39,378 nt of DNA from a virus, in the IMG/VR virus record IMGVR_UViG_3300031972_002130, positions 1 to 39,378 of that record. One strand, given 5' to 3'. This document shows positions 1-8,151 of the stretch, piece after piece (position 1 is the stretch's first letter; every line of letters starts with the position of its first letter). The notes beneath the pieces were generated by a model. It saw nothing but the letters and a program-made list of their open reading frames with translations, was not told where the DNA came from and ran no database searches. The position numbers and the translations under genes were made by a program.

Positions 1-652
1 ATGGCTCTAAATAGCTTCCGTGAACTTTCTTCTCTCTCCACATAGGTCTCTCTCCGAAACCGTGCTTAACATACCATTTCTGGTGTTTAGGATAATATGC
101 GTTTGTAATCTCAACACCGATAGAAGCAGCGTTCCACTTTGAACCTCCGGCATGATAAGCCACATGATTCATATCAAGCAACTGATAAATTGTACCGTCG
201 TTGTCTATGAGGAAGTGGACAGAAAGCCCACGGTTCTGTAAGACTCTGAAGCATGACTTGGAGTTCAAGCACACGTCCCAGTGACACACGAAGTTCTTTG
301 GTTCTCTCTTCTCAATGACCTTCTTGTATCCTTTGGTCAATTTCATTCCGCCTTTCATAAAAGGAAGAACAACCTTTGGCCAATCAATATCATAGTAATC
401 GTTGTTATAGATGATACTGGTGTTCTTGTGTTCGGGAACTTCATCCTGCAAAAAAGGAAGAGCCGACTCTCTGTCGGTCCAGACCCTTCGATAGGTTCCA
501 GGTCCACAAAGTCCATCGGCTTTTAATCCTAACTTTTTTTGATAGTCCTTAATTGCTTCGGTCAACTCTTCATCAAAAGACAAACACCCGAACCATTCGG
601 GCGTCCATCCTAGTTTCAATGCTGAGGACTCGTTGTAAAACTCTGCGTCCAT
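1..652 (-). CDS. N-acetylmuramoyl-L-alanine amidase endolysin (3' end outside window)
   Basis: Cleaves the bond between N-acetylmuramic acid and L-alanine in peptidoglycan at lysis. The first 217 residues are visible and open to the window edge, so the C-terminus is missing. Residues about 25-57 fit a peptidoglycan-binding repeat (FDEELTEAIKDYQKKLGLKA, then DGLCGPGTYR). Residues about 120-190 fit an Amidase_2 (T7 lysozyme-like) domain: VCHWDVC with candidate zinc ligand His124, then HFLIDNDGTIYQL, then AYHAGGSKWNAASIGVEI with His167. The third zinc ligand would lie beyond the window. The ATG directly follows the clpP-like stop codon, with GAGG eight bases upstream, so the two genes are translationally coupled. 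An N-terminal binding domain before the catalytic domain is typical of endolysins acting on Gram-negative walls. A tail-associated lysin is the alternative. Confidence 0.85.
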   Translation of the reverse strand, partial: MDAEFYNESSALKLGWTPEWFGCLSFDEELTEAIKDYQKKLGLKADGLCGPGTYRRVWTDRESALPFLQDEVPEHKNTSIIYNNDYYDIDWPKVVLPFMKGGMKLTKGYKKVIEKREPKNFVCHWDVCLNSKSCFRVLQNRGLSVHFLIDNDGTIYQLLDMNHVAYHAGGSKWNAASIGVEITNAYYPKHQKWYVKHGFGERPMWREKKVHGSYLEP

Positions 653-1366
653 TTAAATTACCTCATCTGCTAGTCCATATTCAACAGCTTCTTCGGCAGT
701 AAGATACACATTTACTTTTTGATCTAACATTTTCTTCAACTGTCTCTTAGTAAGTAGTGTTTCGGCGCATAAAGTCCTTATATAAGCATCTTGAATGTTT
801 TGGATTTCTTCCATCTCATTCACTAGATTGTGGATTGAGCCCATAGATCCAGCAGACACAGCATGCAACATTACTCGACAGTTCTTCATTATCTTTCTCT
901 TTCCTTGTGTTCCTGAAGCAAGTAGTAATGTTCCGGCAGACATTATTTTTCCCATGCCAATGGTTTCTATGTCTCGGTTTTTCTTTGTTATGCGCATCAT
1001 GTCATAGATAGCCATCATGTCATCAGCGGAGCCACCGTAAGTTGAGATATAGAATTGAATGTCAGACAATTCTTCACCTTCAGGTAGTCTCTCTTTTGTT
1101 TTGTCAACACGCTTCTTGTCTCCAAGTAACAATAAAGCAGACACAATGTCTGCTGCTCTTTCTTCATTTACATCACCATATAACATAAATGTTGACGGCA
1201 TTTCTTCTTCGGGAGGTCCCATCATTGCGGCAAGCATATCTCTTGCTTGATCCATCTCTTCTTGAGATGCTTCCTTGCCATTTTCTTCTTGCTTCTTAGT
1301 TTTCTTTTTCTTGTCTTTACTATCCTCACCTACGATAGCTTTGTTTCTTTTCTTTGTGAACTGCAT
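653..1366 (-). CDS. ClpP-like serine protease with N-terminal extension
   Basis: Resembles the proteolytic subunit of Clp protease (237 residues). About 55 lysine/glutamate-rich residues precede the ClpP core. The nucleophile motif is GKIMSAGTLLLASG (Ser143, matching GxxxSMGxxLLxxG of ClpP) and the histidine motif is RVMLHAVSAGSMGS (His168). Near the C-terminus VYLTAEEAVEYGLADEVI matches the usual end of ClpP, but the catalytic Asp position (ERD in E. coli) appears to be Asn219. Strong ribosome site AAAGGAGGTAAAATG; a promoter lies at 1433-1461. It could join host ClpAP/XP, act as a prohead or scaffold protease, or be a modified protease. A ClpS adaptor is encoded at 9899-10222, which makes a role in altering host proteolysis plausible (inference). 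Confidence 0.85.
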   Translation of the reverse strand: MQFTKKRNKAIVGEDSKDKKKKTKKQEENGKEASQEEMDQARDMLAAMMGPPEEEMPSTFMLYGDVNEERAADIVSALLLLGDKKRVDKTKERLPEGEELSDIQFYISTYGGSADDMMAIYDMMRITKKNRDIETIGMGKIMSAGTLLLASGTQGKRKIMKNCRVMLHAVSAGSMGSIHNLVNEMEEIQNIQDAYIRTLCAETLLTKRQLKKMLDQKVNVYLTAEEAVEYGLADEVI

Positions 1367-1405
1367 TTTACCTCCTTTATTGTAAATTTAGTTCTTTAAA
1401 AATTA

Positions 1406-1430
1406 AAGGACAAGTGATTAGCTTGTCCTT
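1406..1430 (-). promoter_or_regulatory. 9-bp perfect inverted repeat at the clpP-like transcript start
   Basis: AAGGACAAG and CTTGTCCTT (9 bp arms, 7 base loop) lie three bases downstream of the -10 box. They would span the predicted +1 or form the first hairpin of the mRNA. There is no U-tract, so it is not a terminator. It may be an operator or an mRNA-stabilising 5' hairpin. Confidence 0.55.
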
Positions 1431-1432
1431 AT

Positions 1433-1461
1433 ATTATAACACGTTTGTGAATTTTGTCAAG
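1433..1461 (-). promoter_or_regulatory. Sigma70-type promoter for clpP-like gene
   Basis: TTGACA, 16 base spacer ending in ACGTGT, TATAAT with extended TG. Reads toward the ClpP-like gene and the amidase. Confidence 0.85.
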
Positions 1462-1470
1462 TAATATTAA

Positions 1471-2040
1471 TTACTTTTTTCCAAGAGCTGTGTTTAATCG
1501 ACGTTGAGCAATTTTTGCTTCTTGCAATCGTTTCGCAACTCTTTTAGCAACAGCTTTAACAACTTCTTTTTGTGAAGGAATGTACGATACACCACGAAGT
1601 GCTTCTTCAAGCATTTCTTCTTCATCACCAGCAGGTGCTTCTTCATCACCAGCATCGAGTTCCATTGGAGCTTCTTCATCAGCATCCATATCCATAGGTG
1701 CTTCAGCATCCATGTTCATCTCTCCCGCTCCGCCGCCGAGCATATCAGCAACTTGTTGGATTGTACCAACTGCGTCCATAAATTTCTCTACCATTTCTTC
1801 ATCGATTTCAACATCAGCATCGCCCATGTCTTCTTCAGCATCCATATCCATATCAGCATCCATATCCATATCTTCTTCTTCATAAAGAGATTCATTCTGA
1901 TTGTCATTTTTATGAGCCATTTCTTCCATTGTTTCTTCGTCGTCTCTTTTATATGATGACTCCATCTCTACCAATGGTCGGATGGTTGCCAAGGCTTGGA
2001 ATCGGCGAACTTGGGCTTCAGATAGTAATTTTTTAGACAT
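1471..2040 (-). CDS. Acidic low-complexity protein, possible virion or scaffold protein
   Basis: A 189-residue protein of unknown function. The N-terminus MSKKLLSEAQVRRFQALA is amphipathic and resembles the openings of many uncharacterised marine phage proteins. Residues about 45-145 are extremely acidic with tandem Met-Asp-Met-Asp-Ala repeats. The C-terminal 45 residues are helical and basic (KEVVKAVAKRVAKRL). The second of two neighbouring ATGs (2040) is preferred because AAGGAG then sits nine bases upstream; the first would leave only three. An acidic middle with basic ends suits a scaffold core or a DNA-mimic-like protein, but neither is shown. Its 3' end abuts the -35 region of the clpP-like promoter. 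Confidence 0.75.
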   Translation of the reverse strand: MSKKLLSEAQVRRFQALATIRPLVEMESSYKRDDEETMEEMAHKNDNQNESLYEEEDMDMDADMDMDAEEDMGDADVEIDEEMVEKFMDAVGTIQQVADMLGGGAGEMNMDAEAPMDMDADEEAPMELDAGDEEAPAGDEEEMLEEALRGVSYIPSQKEVVKAVAKRVAKRLQEAKIAQRRLNTALGKK

Positions 2041-2103
2041 ATGCATATTCTCCTTAGTTTATTACATTGTTTTCTCTATAAATAGATCATAAAAATAGAA
2101 AAA

Positions 2104-2427
2104 TCACAATTCTGGATGTTCTTCTGCAATTAAATCAAAAATATTTTCAAGTTCATCGTTTTTTATACCAAATTTTGCCATAAGATCATCTGCTAGTTCA
2201 TCTTCTTTATTAGCTACTTTGATGTCTCTCTTTCGACCTATGTTTTTTTCTTCTTTGTATCTTCGGATAAACTTCATAAGATCTTTGTCATTGTCAGACA
2301 TCCCTGAAACACATGCTCTAAAGAAATCTGCTTGAGTGAGGTTTTCTCTTTCAAGTCTAATTTTGAGCTGGGCATGTCTGATGTCGGTATCTGTGAATTG
2401 GATTTTTTTGTTTTTGTGTTCTGACAT
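2104..2427 (-). CDS. Small conserved phage-type protein, possible ribbon-helix-helix
   Basis: A charged 107-residue protein, not confidently recognised. Residues 8-50 (KKIQFTDTDIRHAQLKIRLE followed by NLTQADFFRACVSG) could be a short strand and two helices of a ribbon-helix-helix DNA-binding fold. The rest is helical and charged, ending in a short acidic tail. The ribosome site is weak (AGGA about 14 bases upstream). The start lies three bases after the dUTPase stop, so translation is probably coupled. Function unknown; the DNA-binding reading is inference from pattern only. Confidence 0.65.
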   Translation of the reverse strand: MSEHKNKKIQFTDTDIRHAQLKIRLERENLTQADFFRACVSGMSDNDKDLMKFIRRYKEEKNIGRKRDIKVANKEDELADDLMAKFGIKNDELENIFDLIAEEHPEL

Positions 2428-2430
2428 ATA

Positions 2431-2856
2431 TTAATTAGTTCCTGTTGATCCGTATCCACCTTTTCCTCTTTCAGTTTTTGATAGCTCAAAAGCTTCTTCG
2501 AATTCTATTTCAGGATAAGGTAAGATAACAATCTGTCCTATTCTTTCTTCAATTTCGTACACAGGTGAGTTGTGCGTGTTTATTGCAAACTTAAAGATTA
2601 TTTCTCCACGATAACCAGAGTCGATGACACCAACAGCGTTTCTAAGATAGTGAGCTGTTTTGGAGATTGAAGATCGTGGGAAGAGTAATCCCACATATCC
2701 TTTTGGTATCTCCATGGCTAATCCTGTTCCATAAACATAATTGCCGTGCTTATCAAATGTTTGAGTCACAGCGTATAGATCCATTCCAGCATCACCAGGT
2801 TTGGCATACTTTGGGATAACTGCTCCTGCATCTAATTTCATTACTTTAACTTTCAT
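2431..2856 (-). CDS. dut: dUTP diphosphatase (dUTPase)
   Basis: Hydrolyses dUTP to dUMP and pyrophosphate, keeping uracil out of phage DNA and feeding dUMP to the ThyX encoded at 18399-19106. All five trimeric dUTPase motifs are visible in 141 residues: AGMDLYA (23-29), PRSSISKT (60-67), GVIDSGYRGEI (76-86, with the catalytic Asp), RIGQIVI (105-111) and the Gly-rich arm RGKGGYGSTG (130-139). Length is typical of phage and bacterial enzymes. GGAGG precedes the ATG. The 5' end overlaps the preceding small gene by 11 bases. High certainty. Confidence 0.96.
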   Translation of the reverse strand: MKVKVMKLDAGAVIPKYAKPGDAGMDLYAVTQTFDKHGNYVYGTGLAMEIPKGYVGLLFPRSSISKTAHYLRNAVGVIDSGYRGEIIFKFAINTHNSPVYEIEERIGQIVILPYPEIEFEEAFELSKTERGKGGYGSTGTN

Positions 2857-3052
2857 TTATAACCTCCAAGTCATTTTTTATTAATTTTACTGTTTTGCCT
2901 CCGGTACATAAAACTTTATAAAACCAAAGGTCTTTTTTTGTTTTTTTATTGTACCTCGACACTTTTCCTAGGAATATACCTATCTGTCCTTTGAGTTCGG
3001 GGAATCTGTAACAACTCACCACTCTCACAAGGTCACCCGTCTTTAGTTGCAC
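2846..3052 (-). CDS. Small SH3/KOW-like beta-barrel protein
   Basis: A 68-residue protein of unknown function with the pattern KTGDLVRVVSCYRFPELKGQ then IGIFLG and a C-terminal DLEVI strand. This resembles short KOW/SH3-like barrels that phages often encode in several copies. At least three other genes here share the GDLV(K/R/N) opening strand (11043, 11691, 17090). The start is GTG, chosen because GGGAGG sits five bases upstream. It overlaps both neighbours slightly. Role unknown; a nucleic acid or protein binding module is an inference. Confidence 0.7.
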   Translation of the reverse strand: MQLKTGDLVRVVSCYRFPELKGQIGIFLGKVSRYNKKTKKDLWFYKVLCTGGKTVKLIKNDLEVINES

Positions 3053-3284
3053 TTTCGCCTCCCGTATCTGTCATTGTTTTTAACAGAGAATCGAACTTTG
3101 TAAAAGCTGTTCTCAAATTGTTCATCGAACTTTCCATTTCCTCTTTCGATAACTCTCCATAATCTTCTTCTTGATATTGCTCCAAGTAAGAGTTGAACAC
3201 CTCGGACAAAGCATATGCTGCCATAGCCAAGTCTCCTTGTGTAAGGAGAGGTGTATCTTGCGGTTCTTCATTCGTTACATTCAT
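3033..3284 (-). CDS. Hypothetical small helical protein
   Basis: An acidic 83-residue protein, not recognised. It is mostly helical (LLTQGDLAMAAYALSEVFNS, then further charged helices). The ATG at 3284 is chosen because TGGAGGTAAAC precedes it. A longer frame begins at 3368 and would add about 28 hydrophobic residues (YCSPWRLLFPFWEL), but it lacks a ribosome site. It overlaps the following SH3-like gene by 20 bases. Function unknown. Confidence 0.65.
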   Translation of the reverse strand: MNVTNEEPQDTPLLTQGDLAMAAYALSEVFNSYLEQYQEEDYGELSKEEMESSMNNLRTAFTKFDSLLKTMTDTGGESATKDG

Positions 3285-3389
3285 GTTTACCTCCAAATTT
3301 GTATTTGATGTAAGTTCCCAGAAAGGGAAGAGAAGTCGCCAAGGCGAACAGTACACTCCATTCGCCATGACAGTTTAACAGGTGATGCA

Positions 3390-3695
3390 TTATTCTTCCT
3401 TTTTAACAATCTTGTTAACTGTTTGGAAAAGGTCAACAAACTCTGCCAAGTCTACATCATCGTCAATCATCCGATAGATCTTCATTGCCATCTTTTGTTG
3501 TTTAGCATCAAGCCATTCTTGCTCTTTGTAGTTGGTTTTAAGATCTTTTAATTGATCTTTGAACGGTTGCATTGCATCGTTCAGTTCTTTTATAGATTGG
3601 ATAAAGTCAATCATATGACCAGCTTCGTCTTTATCTACTTCGTCATCGTTCCATTCCGAAACCATAACTATTTGTTCTTTATTGTCATTCCACAT
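3390..3695 (-). CDS. Hypothetical acidic helical protein
   Basis: A 101-residue protein of unknown function, acidic, with a central predicted coiled coil (residues about 30-70, KELNDAMQPFKDQLKDLKTN) and a C-terminal helix ending KIVKKEE. AAGGAGGATAT precedes the ATG and a near-consensus promoter lies just upstream, so this is the first gene of a transcript running toward the dUTPase. No catalytic motif is visible. Confidence 0.7.
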   Translation of the reverse strand: MWNDNKEQIVMVSEWNDDEVDKDEAGHMIDFIQSIKELNDAMQPFKDQLKDLKTNYKEQEWLDAKQQKMAMKIYRMIDDDVDLAEFVDLFQTVNKIVKKEE

Positions 3696-3726
3696 ATATC
3701 CTCCTTATTGGTTTTTGTGTAATTAT

Positions 3727-3754
3727 ATTATAACACGTTTGTGTTGTTTGTCAA
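3727..3754 (-). promoter_or_regulatory. Sigma70-type promoter
   Basis: TTGACA, 16 base spacer, GTGT then TATAAT. It sits directly after the deaminase stop codon and starts the transcript with the genes from 3695 down. Confidence 0.85.
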
Positions 3755-4623
3755 GAAAAAAGTTTCTCTTTTGCCCAAAATTGTGTTTGGCGGATCTGTT
3801 CTTTCGTCAGTCCGCAATGTTTTCTGGCAAGATGAAATTCTTTTTCTAAAGTTGTTTGAGATAATAACGTATTATCTGTGCATAATGAAAACTTTATGTC
3901 GTTTTCATACCATTGTTTCATTGGATGATCTGAATATTCATTGATACATCCTGTGTGATAATTTGAAGAAAGGCATGCTTCTATCAACACATCCTTCTCT
4001 CTTATCAAATCCATTGTCTTCCAGTCGTCCAAGGCAGACAAGCCATGTCCAATTCTTTGAGCATGGAGGAAGTTTATAGCAACCTCAATCTCTTTAGCTG
4101 GTCTTCCTTCTCCAGCATGGACAGTCCTGCCGAGATCATACCTCTTTGCCTTCATAAAGGCATCTGAATAGTCTAGAAGAGACCATCTATGCTTGTCCGA
4201 TGGTGCACCAGCCAAATCAACTCCAACGACTCTATCACGCGTTTTTGCGACTTCTACAAGACGATCTAAAACATTTGGATGTTCACCATAGAGACCACAA
4301 AGGATAAGATTTATGTTGCCCCAAATGCCAGCCAAAGCAGCGTCAACTATATCTTCAACTGGTGCTCCATAGTGAAGCTGAGGGGCAAAACGTATTTCTC
4401 CTCCGTAAATTCCTGCTAGGTTTAAATCCATACATAAATTAAAGACAGCTTCTTTTACCAAGTCACCTGTTTGCAATGTTCCTAAAGTTAGTTGAAAACT
4501 TTCCAATGCTTTATGTAAACCCATTCCTTTATAAAAATAAATCTCTTTAGGGTTGTAGCCTAGGAATTTTGTTAATGTCGACTCTCTTATTGAACCATCT
4601 AGATGTAAGTGTAATTCTATCAC
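3751..4623 (-). CDS. Adenosine deaminase family protein
   Basis: Member of the ADA-like metallo-hydrolase family, which deaminates (deoxy)adenosine or related purines. Family motifs are in order: IELHLHLDGS (zinc ligands His5, His7), HAGEGR with the catalytic Glu, QRIGHG, and SLCTDN, corresponding to SLNTDDP with the zinc-binding Asp. Second Asp is replaced by Asn. Length is 290 residues, slightly shorter than the usual 330-350. GTG at 4623 is chosen because AAGGAG lies six bases upstream and the preceding polymerase gene stops 11 bases away; a longer ATG frame would begin inside the polymerase gene. The substrate is not shown. Coupling to the polymerase gene suggests a nucleotide-pool role. 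Confidence 0.85.
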   Translation of the reverse strand: MIELHLHLDGSIRESTLTKFLGYNPKEIYFYKGMGLHKALESFQLTLGTLQTGDLVKEAVFNLCMDLNLAGIYGGEIRFAPQLHYGAPVEDIVDAALAGIWGNINLILCGLYGEHPNVLDRLVEVAKTRDRVVGVDLAGAPSDKHRWSLLDYSDAFMKAKRYDLGRTVHAGEGRPAKEIEVAINFLHAQRIGHGLSALDDWKTMDLIREKDVLIEACLSSNYHTGCINEYSDHPMKQWYENDIKFSLCTDNTLLSQTTLEKEFHLARKHCGLTKEQIRQTQFWAKEKLFS

Positions 4624-4634
4624 AATCTTCTCCT

Positions 4635-7600
4635 TTAAATTAAAATTGCCCATGTGTTGTTTAGTGATCCATAAGTAGAGAATCCCCAATCAGCAGAATG
4701 TTTTGGCTTCAACATATAAGCTCTGTTGATTGCTAGAGAGTCCCTATCAGGGTCTACTCCCCAACATCTTATTTGAGTCTCTACTGAATTTGAATCTATG
4801 ACTTTCACAACAAAGAACGGTTTACCATTTTTAGTTTTCTTCTTGGTTACGGATCTAATGATTCCCCAACAGAACATCAAGTCTGGATCATACTCTGAAA
4901 TGGGCGGAACACCTTTGGCATCTAATTTATCCATGATGTGTTGAGACATTACCATAGACACAGGAAAAATACCTGTTAGGTCTGCAAAGAAACCAATCTT
5001 CTCATCCTCTGTGAATGAGCCCTCTGGTCTGTAAGTTTCAATGTTCTCGTCGAACTTCTTACGACTCTTAGGGCGATCTACAATTGCTGCTGACCAAAAG
5101 TGTTTATCACCTGTGAATCGCTCATCAATAAGATCTCCCAACGCTCCCGCTCTGCAAAGTACATCGAGAGCTTTCTTGTTGAGTTTAGAATATTTTACAT
5201 CATCATGGAATAGTAATTCATCAATTGTGTTGAACGGGCGATTAGCCAATACCTGATCGAATGCTGCGTCTCCAAAGCCTTTGATACCAGTCAATGGAGC
5301 GATCAACGTATCTTCACCTTCAATCTTCCAAGTTGCTTCGGAGTAATTGATGTTTAGAGGTTTGATCTTGTATCCATGCTGCTTGGCAAGGTTGATTGCT
5401 TTCTCCTTGCGAGACTCTGGTTCTTTGTCCAAGAATGATGCAACCCACTCGGCTTTGTAGTAGGTACACAACCAAGCACATTGATAAGAAATAATAGAGT
5501 AGGATACAGCGTGAGACTTGTTAAACCCATAACCGGAAAAGTACTCAAAGGTTTGCCACAATTCCTTGGCAGCCCTCTTGTCGACATCCTTTTGTACACA
5601 ACCTCTGATAAACTTTTCATATATAGCCTCCTTGACTTCGTGACCTTTACCTGTTCCTTTCTTGGTTAGGATCTTACGGAGAAGATTTGCCTCATCCATA
5701 GTAATACCGTCGCCAAGTTCATAAGCAAGTTTCGCAATTTGCTCTTGGAAAATCAAAAAGCCATGTGTTTCTTCAGTAATGTCTCTTACCTTGTCATTTA
5801 GATACTCAACAGAATCAGGATCATGAACAGCTTTGATGTAGGCCTTGTCAACACCTGCCGATAAAGGACCGGGACGATAGATAGAAGTGATAGCAGAGAT
5901 GTCTACAATAGATGTAGGCTTAACTCTTTCCGCAAGCTTCTGTGCTCCATCCTCGGTGAATTGGAAGATACCAATCCATTGGCCATTCTCGAAGATGTTC
6001 TCATAAACTGTTTGGTCATGAAGATCAATCTGGTCCGGGTGAAGGTGACAGTCATAAAACTTTTTGATTTGAGCAAAGGTTGGGTTTTCAATGTCATGAT
6101 GTCTTCGAAGAATCTTAGACACACAGTCCTCAATCATACGAAGTGTGGACAACCCAAGGATATCAAACTTGATAAAACCCATTGGCTCTAATTGACGAAC
6201 ATTCATACCTTCAGACCAAGGAGTCTGTCTGACACCCTTGGAAGAGATAAGAGGCATATAACGATCCAAGCCCTCACCAATCACCACACCACCAGCGTGG
6301 CGAGAACACGAACGATAAGACCCATGAAGAGCTTTGACGTGTTCCTTGACGTGAGGATATTTCTTGAAGAACTTCTGAAGAGATTCAGAGAACTCAATCA
6401 CTTCGTCAAAGGTCGGAGTATATACACCTGCTCTGATTCCGTGCTTCTTCTTTGCCGCAGGAGTTGCCTCGTGCATCATCTTACCAGTGACAGCATTTAC
6501 TTCTATAAAAGGAATTTCATAAAACTTAGAGATGTCCTTGATAAGAGAACGAAGTTGTAATGTGTTCCAGTTAGAAATAGGAACAACAACATCATTACCC
6601 CACTGTTCAATCATCACATCTTTAAGAACCATAGGATCGGATACATCATAATCAATATCAGGATAATCAGTCGCATCTGATCTGAGGAAACGTGAGAATA
6701 GAAGATCGTATTTAATTGGATCAACTTGAGTAATGCCCAAAGCATAAGCAACAAGAGAGCCAGCCGCAGAACCACGACCAGGTCCCGATATTTGTATTTC
6801 ATTTGTTTTATCCGCGATTGCTTTCATTGTGAGAAAGTACTTTGAAAAACCACGATCTGCAATTACTTTTAGTTCGTGCTTCAAACGCTTCTCGTATTTG
6901 TAAATAGGAGAAGAAGACTTTCCTTGCTTTCTTGTTAGACCTCTGTTCTTCAGAATTGTAAACAAACCTTCGGATGAAACTCTGTCAAGGTACTCATCTT
7001 CATTGTATCCAGCAGGGACAACAAATTCGGGAAGTCTTACCGTTGTATCAGGAATAAAATCCTCGCAACGTTCCATAGCAATGTGATAAGACTCTTCTAT
7101 AGATTGACGAATCAATTCATCACTATAGTCTTGCTCACATTCCTCAGAATATTGTTTGTAAGACTCCCACATCTCTTGACCGTTCTTTGGATACAATTCG
7201 TATTCCATCTCTTGAACAGAAGTTGGAAGATTCATATCTAACCACTCGGGCTTTCCACGACCAAGCCAGCCAAGACGCTTGTATAGTTCTCTGTCTTTCC
7301 AAGCATCAGGGTTGGGATAGTGTGAGTCACCAGTGGAAACTATTTTCATATCGTATTCTTCAGCAATTTGAATGATGAATTGGTTTAGATCGTGTTGTTC
7401 GGGAACTCTGTTCCATTGAACTTCAGGATACCAACGATCACCAAAGATGAAAAGCATGTCTTCAGTCATCTGTCTCATACTCTTGAGAACAGCCTCAGAT
7501 CCCTCCTCACGGTTCTGCCAATAACAACCAGCATAAACACCACCAAGACAAGCAGAAAGAGCAATGACGCCCTCGTTATACTTCTCCAATAAGGCAAAGT

Positions 7601-8081
7601 CCATACGTGGTTTACGATAGTAATAATCTCCATGGTATGACTCGGAAACCATCTTAAATATATTATTGAGACCTGTTTGGTTCATAGCAATTAGAACCAA
7701 GTGTCTTGTTCTGTTGATGTCAGACTTGGACAATCCTTTGGATTCTCCGTCTGCTTCAATGTTCGTGCCAGATCTATCAGCGTCAATAGACTTGGCTTTC
7801 TTCTTATCCTTCTTCAATTCCTCAAGCTTTTCTTTCCACTCGGGAACTGATGGTATAAAGTATGCTTCAACACCAAAGATTGGCTTGAAGTCTTTACCTT
7901 GTTCTTTCATCTTCTTTGCATGAAGAACTTGATAGGCAAAGCCATTCATGTTACCATGATCGGTCAATGCAAGACCCTCGCATCCATTTTCGTATGCAAA
8001 GTCCATGTGCTCTTGTGGGTAGCCAAAGCCGTCAAAAGGCGAGCCTACACCACTATGAGCGTGTAAGTTTATAAATTTCAT
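4635..8081 (-). CDS. dnaE: DNA polymerase III alpha subunit (DnaE-type, PHP domain)
   Basis: C-family replicative DNA polymerase, 1148 residues, close to bacterial DnaE length. The N-terminus is a PHP domain (MKFINLHAHSGVGSPFDGFG, LALTDHGNMNG). The polymerase core contains ISGPGRGSAAGSLVAYALG near residues 430-445. Catalytic aspartates lie in YPDIDYD (about 470), and a third in IKFDILGLSTLR (about 635). A helix-hairpin-helix (GIKGFGDAAF) follows near 930 and an OB-fold near 1060-1110 (MFCWGIIRSVTKKKTKNG). There is no separate exonuclease gene in the window; the PHP domain may proofread, as in some DnaE proteins (inference). GGAGGATAAT precedes the ATG. It has its own promoter, which overlaps a terminator. 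The phage also encodes a short family A polymerase at 32890-34065. Confidence 0.95.
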   Translation of the reverse strand: MKFINLHAHSGVGSPFDGFGYPQEHMDFAYENGCEGLALTDHGNMNGFAYQVLHAKKMKEQGKDFKPIFGVEAYFIPSVPEWKEKLEELKKDKKKAKSIDADRSGTNIEADGESKGLSKSDINRTRHLVLIAMNQTGLNNIFKMVSESYHGDYYYRKPRMDFALLEKYNEGVIALSACLGGVYAGCYWQNREEGSEAVLKSMRQMTEDMLFIFGDRWYPEVQWNRVPEQHDLNQFIIQIAEEYDMKIVSTGDSHYPNPDAWKDRELYKRLGWLGRGKPEWLDMNLPTSVQEMEYELYPKNGQEMWESYKQYSEECEQDYSDELIRQSIEESYHIAMERCEDFIPDTTVRLPEFVVPAGYNEDEYLDRVSSEGLFTILKNRGLTRKQGKSSSPIYKYEKRLKHELKVIADRGFSKYFLTMKAIADKTNEIQISGPGRGSAAGSLVAYALGITQVDPIKYDLLFSRFLRSDATDYPDIDYDVSDPMVLKDVMIEQWGNDVVVPISNWNTLQLRSLIKDISKFYEIPFIEVNAVTGKMMHEATPAAKKKHGIRAGVYTPTFDEVIEFSESLQKFFKKYPHVKEHVKALHGSYRSCSRHAGGVVIGEGLDRYMPLISSKGVRQTPWSEGMNVRQLEPMGFIKFDILGLSTLRMIEDCVSKILRRHHDIENPTFAQIKKFYDCHLHPDQIDLHDQTVYENIFENGQWIGIFQFTEDGAQKLAERVKPTSIVDISAITSIYRPGPLSAGVDKAYIKAVHDPDSVEYLNDKVRDITEETHGFLIFQEQIAKLAYELGDGITMDEANLLRKILTKKGTGKGHEVKEAIYEKFIRGCVQKDVDKRAAKELWQTFEYFSGYGFNKSHAVSYSIISYQCAWLCTYYKAEWVASFLDKEPESRKEKAINLAKQHGYKIKPLNINYSEATWKIEGEDTLIAPLTGIKGFGDAAFDQVLANRPFNTIDELLFHDDVKYSKLNKKALDVLCRAGALGDLIDERFTGDKHFWSAAIVDRPKSRKKFDENIETYRPEGSFTEDEKIGFFADLTGIFPVSMVMSQHIMDKLDAKGVPPISEYDPDLMFCWGIIRSVTKKKTKNGKPFFVVKVIDSNSVETQIRCWGVDPDRDSLAINRAYMLKPKHSADWGFSTYGSLNNTWAILI

Positions 8082-8108
8082 ATTATCCTCCGAGATATTG
8101 ATGTTTAT

Positions 8109-8137
8109 ATTATAACATAAAACCCCTTGTTTGTCAA
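8109..8137 (-). promoter_or_regulatory. Sigma70-type promoter for the DnaE-type polymerase
   Basis: TTGACA, 17 base spacer, TATAAT with extended TG. The -35 box lies in the stem and loop of the terminator at 8119-8146. Confidence 0.85.
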
Positions 8138-8146
8138 GGGGTTTTT
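8119..8146 (-). terminator. Intrinsic terminator after the PD-(D/E)XK gene, overlapping a promoter
   Basis: On the minus strand AAAACCCCTTG-ACAAA-CAAGGGGTTTT forms an 11 bp stem with T and A tracts on both sides, so it may work in both directions. It follows the nuclease stop codon at 8152. The TTGACA of the next promoter is built from the stem and loop. Confidence 0.75.
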
Positions 8147-8151
8147 TATAA

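Noticed and set aside
1690-1890. Short tandem DNA repeat in the acidic gene
   Set aside because: The repeats match codons for Met-Asp-Ala and are explained by the acidic low-complexity protein, not by a mobile or regulatory repeat.
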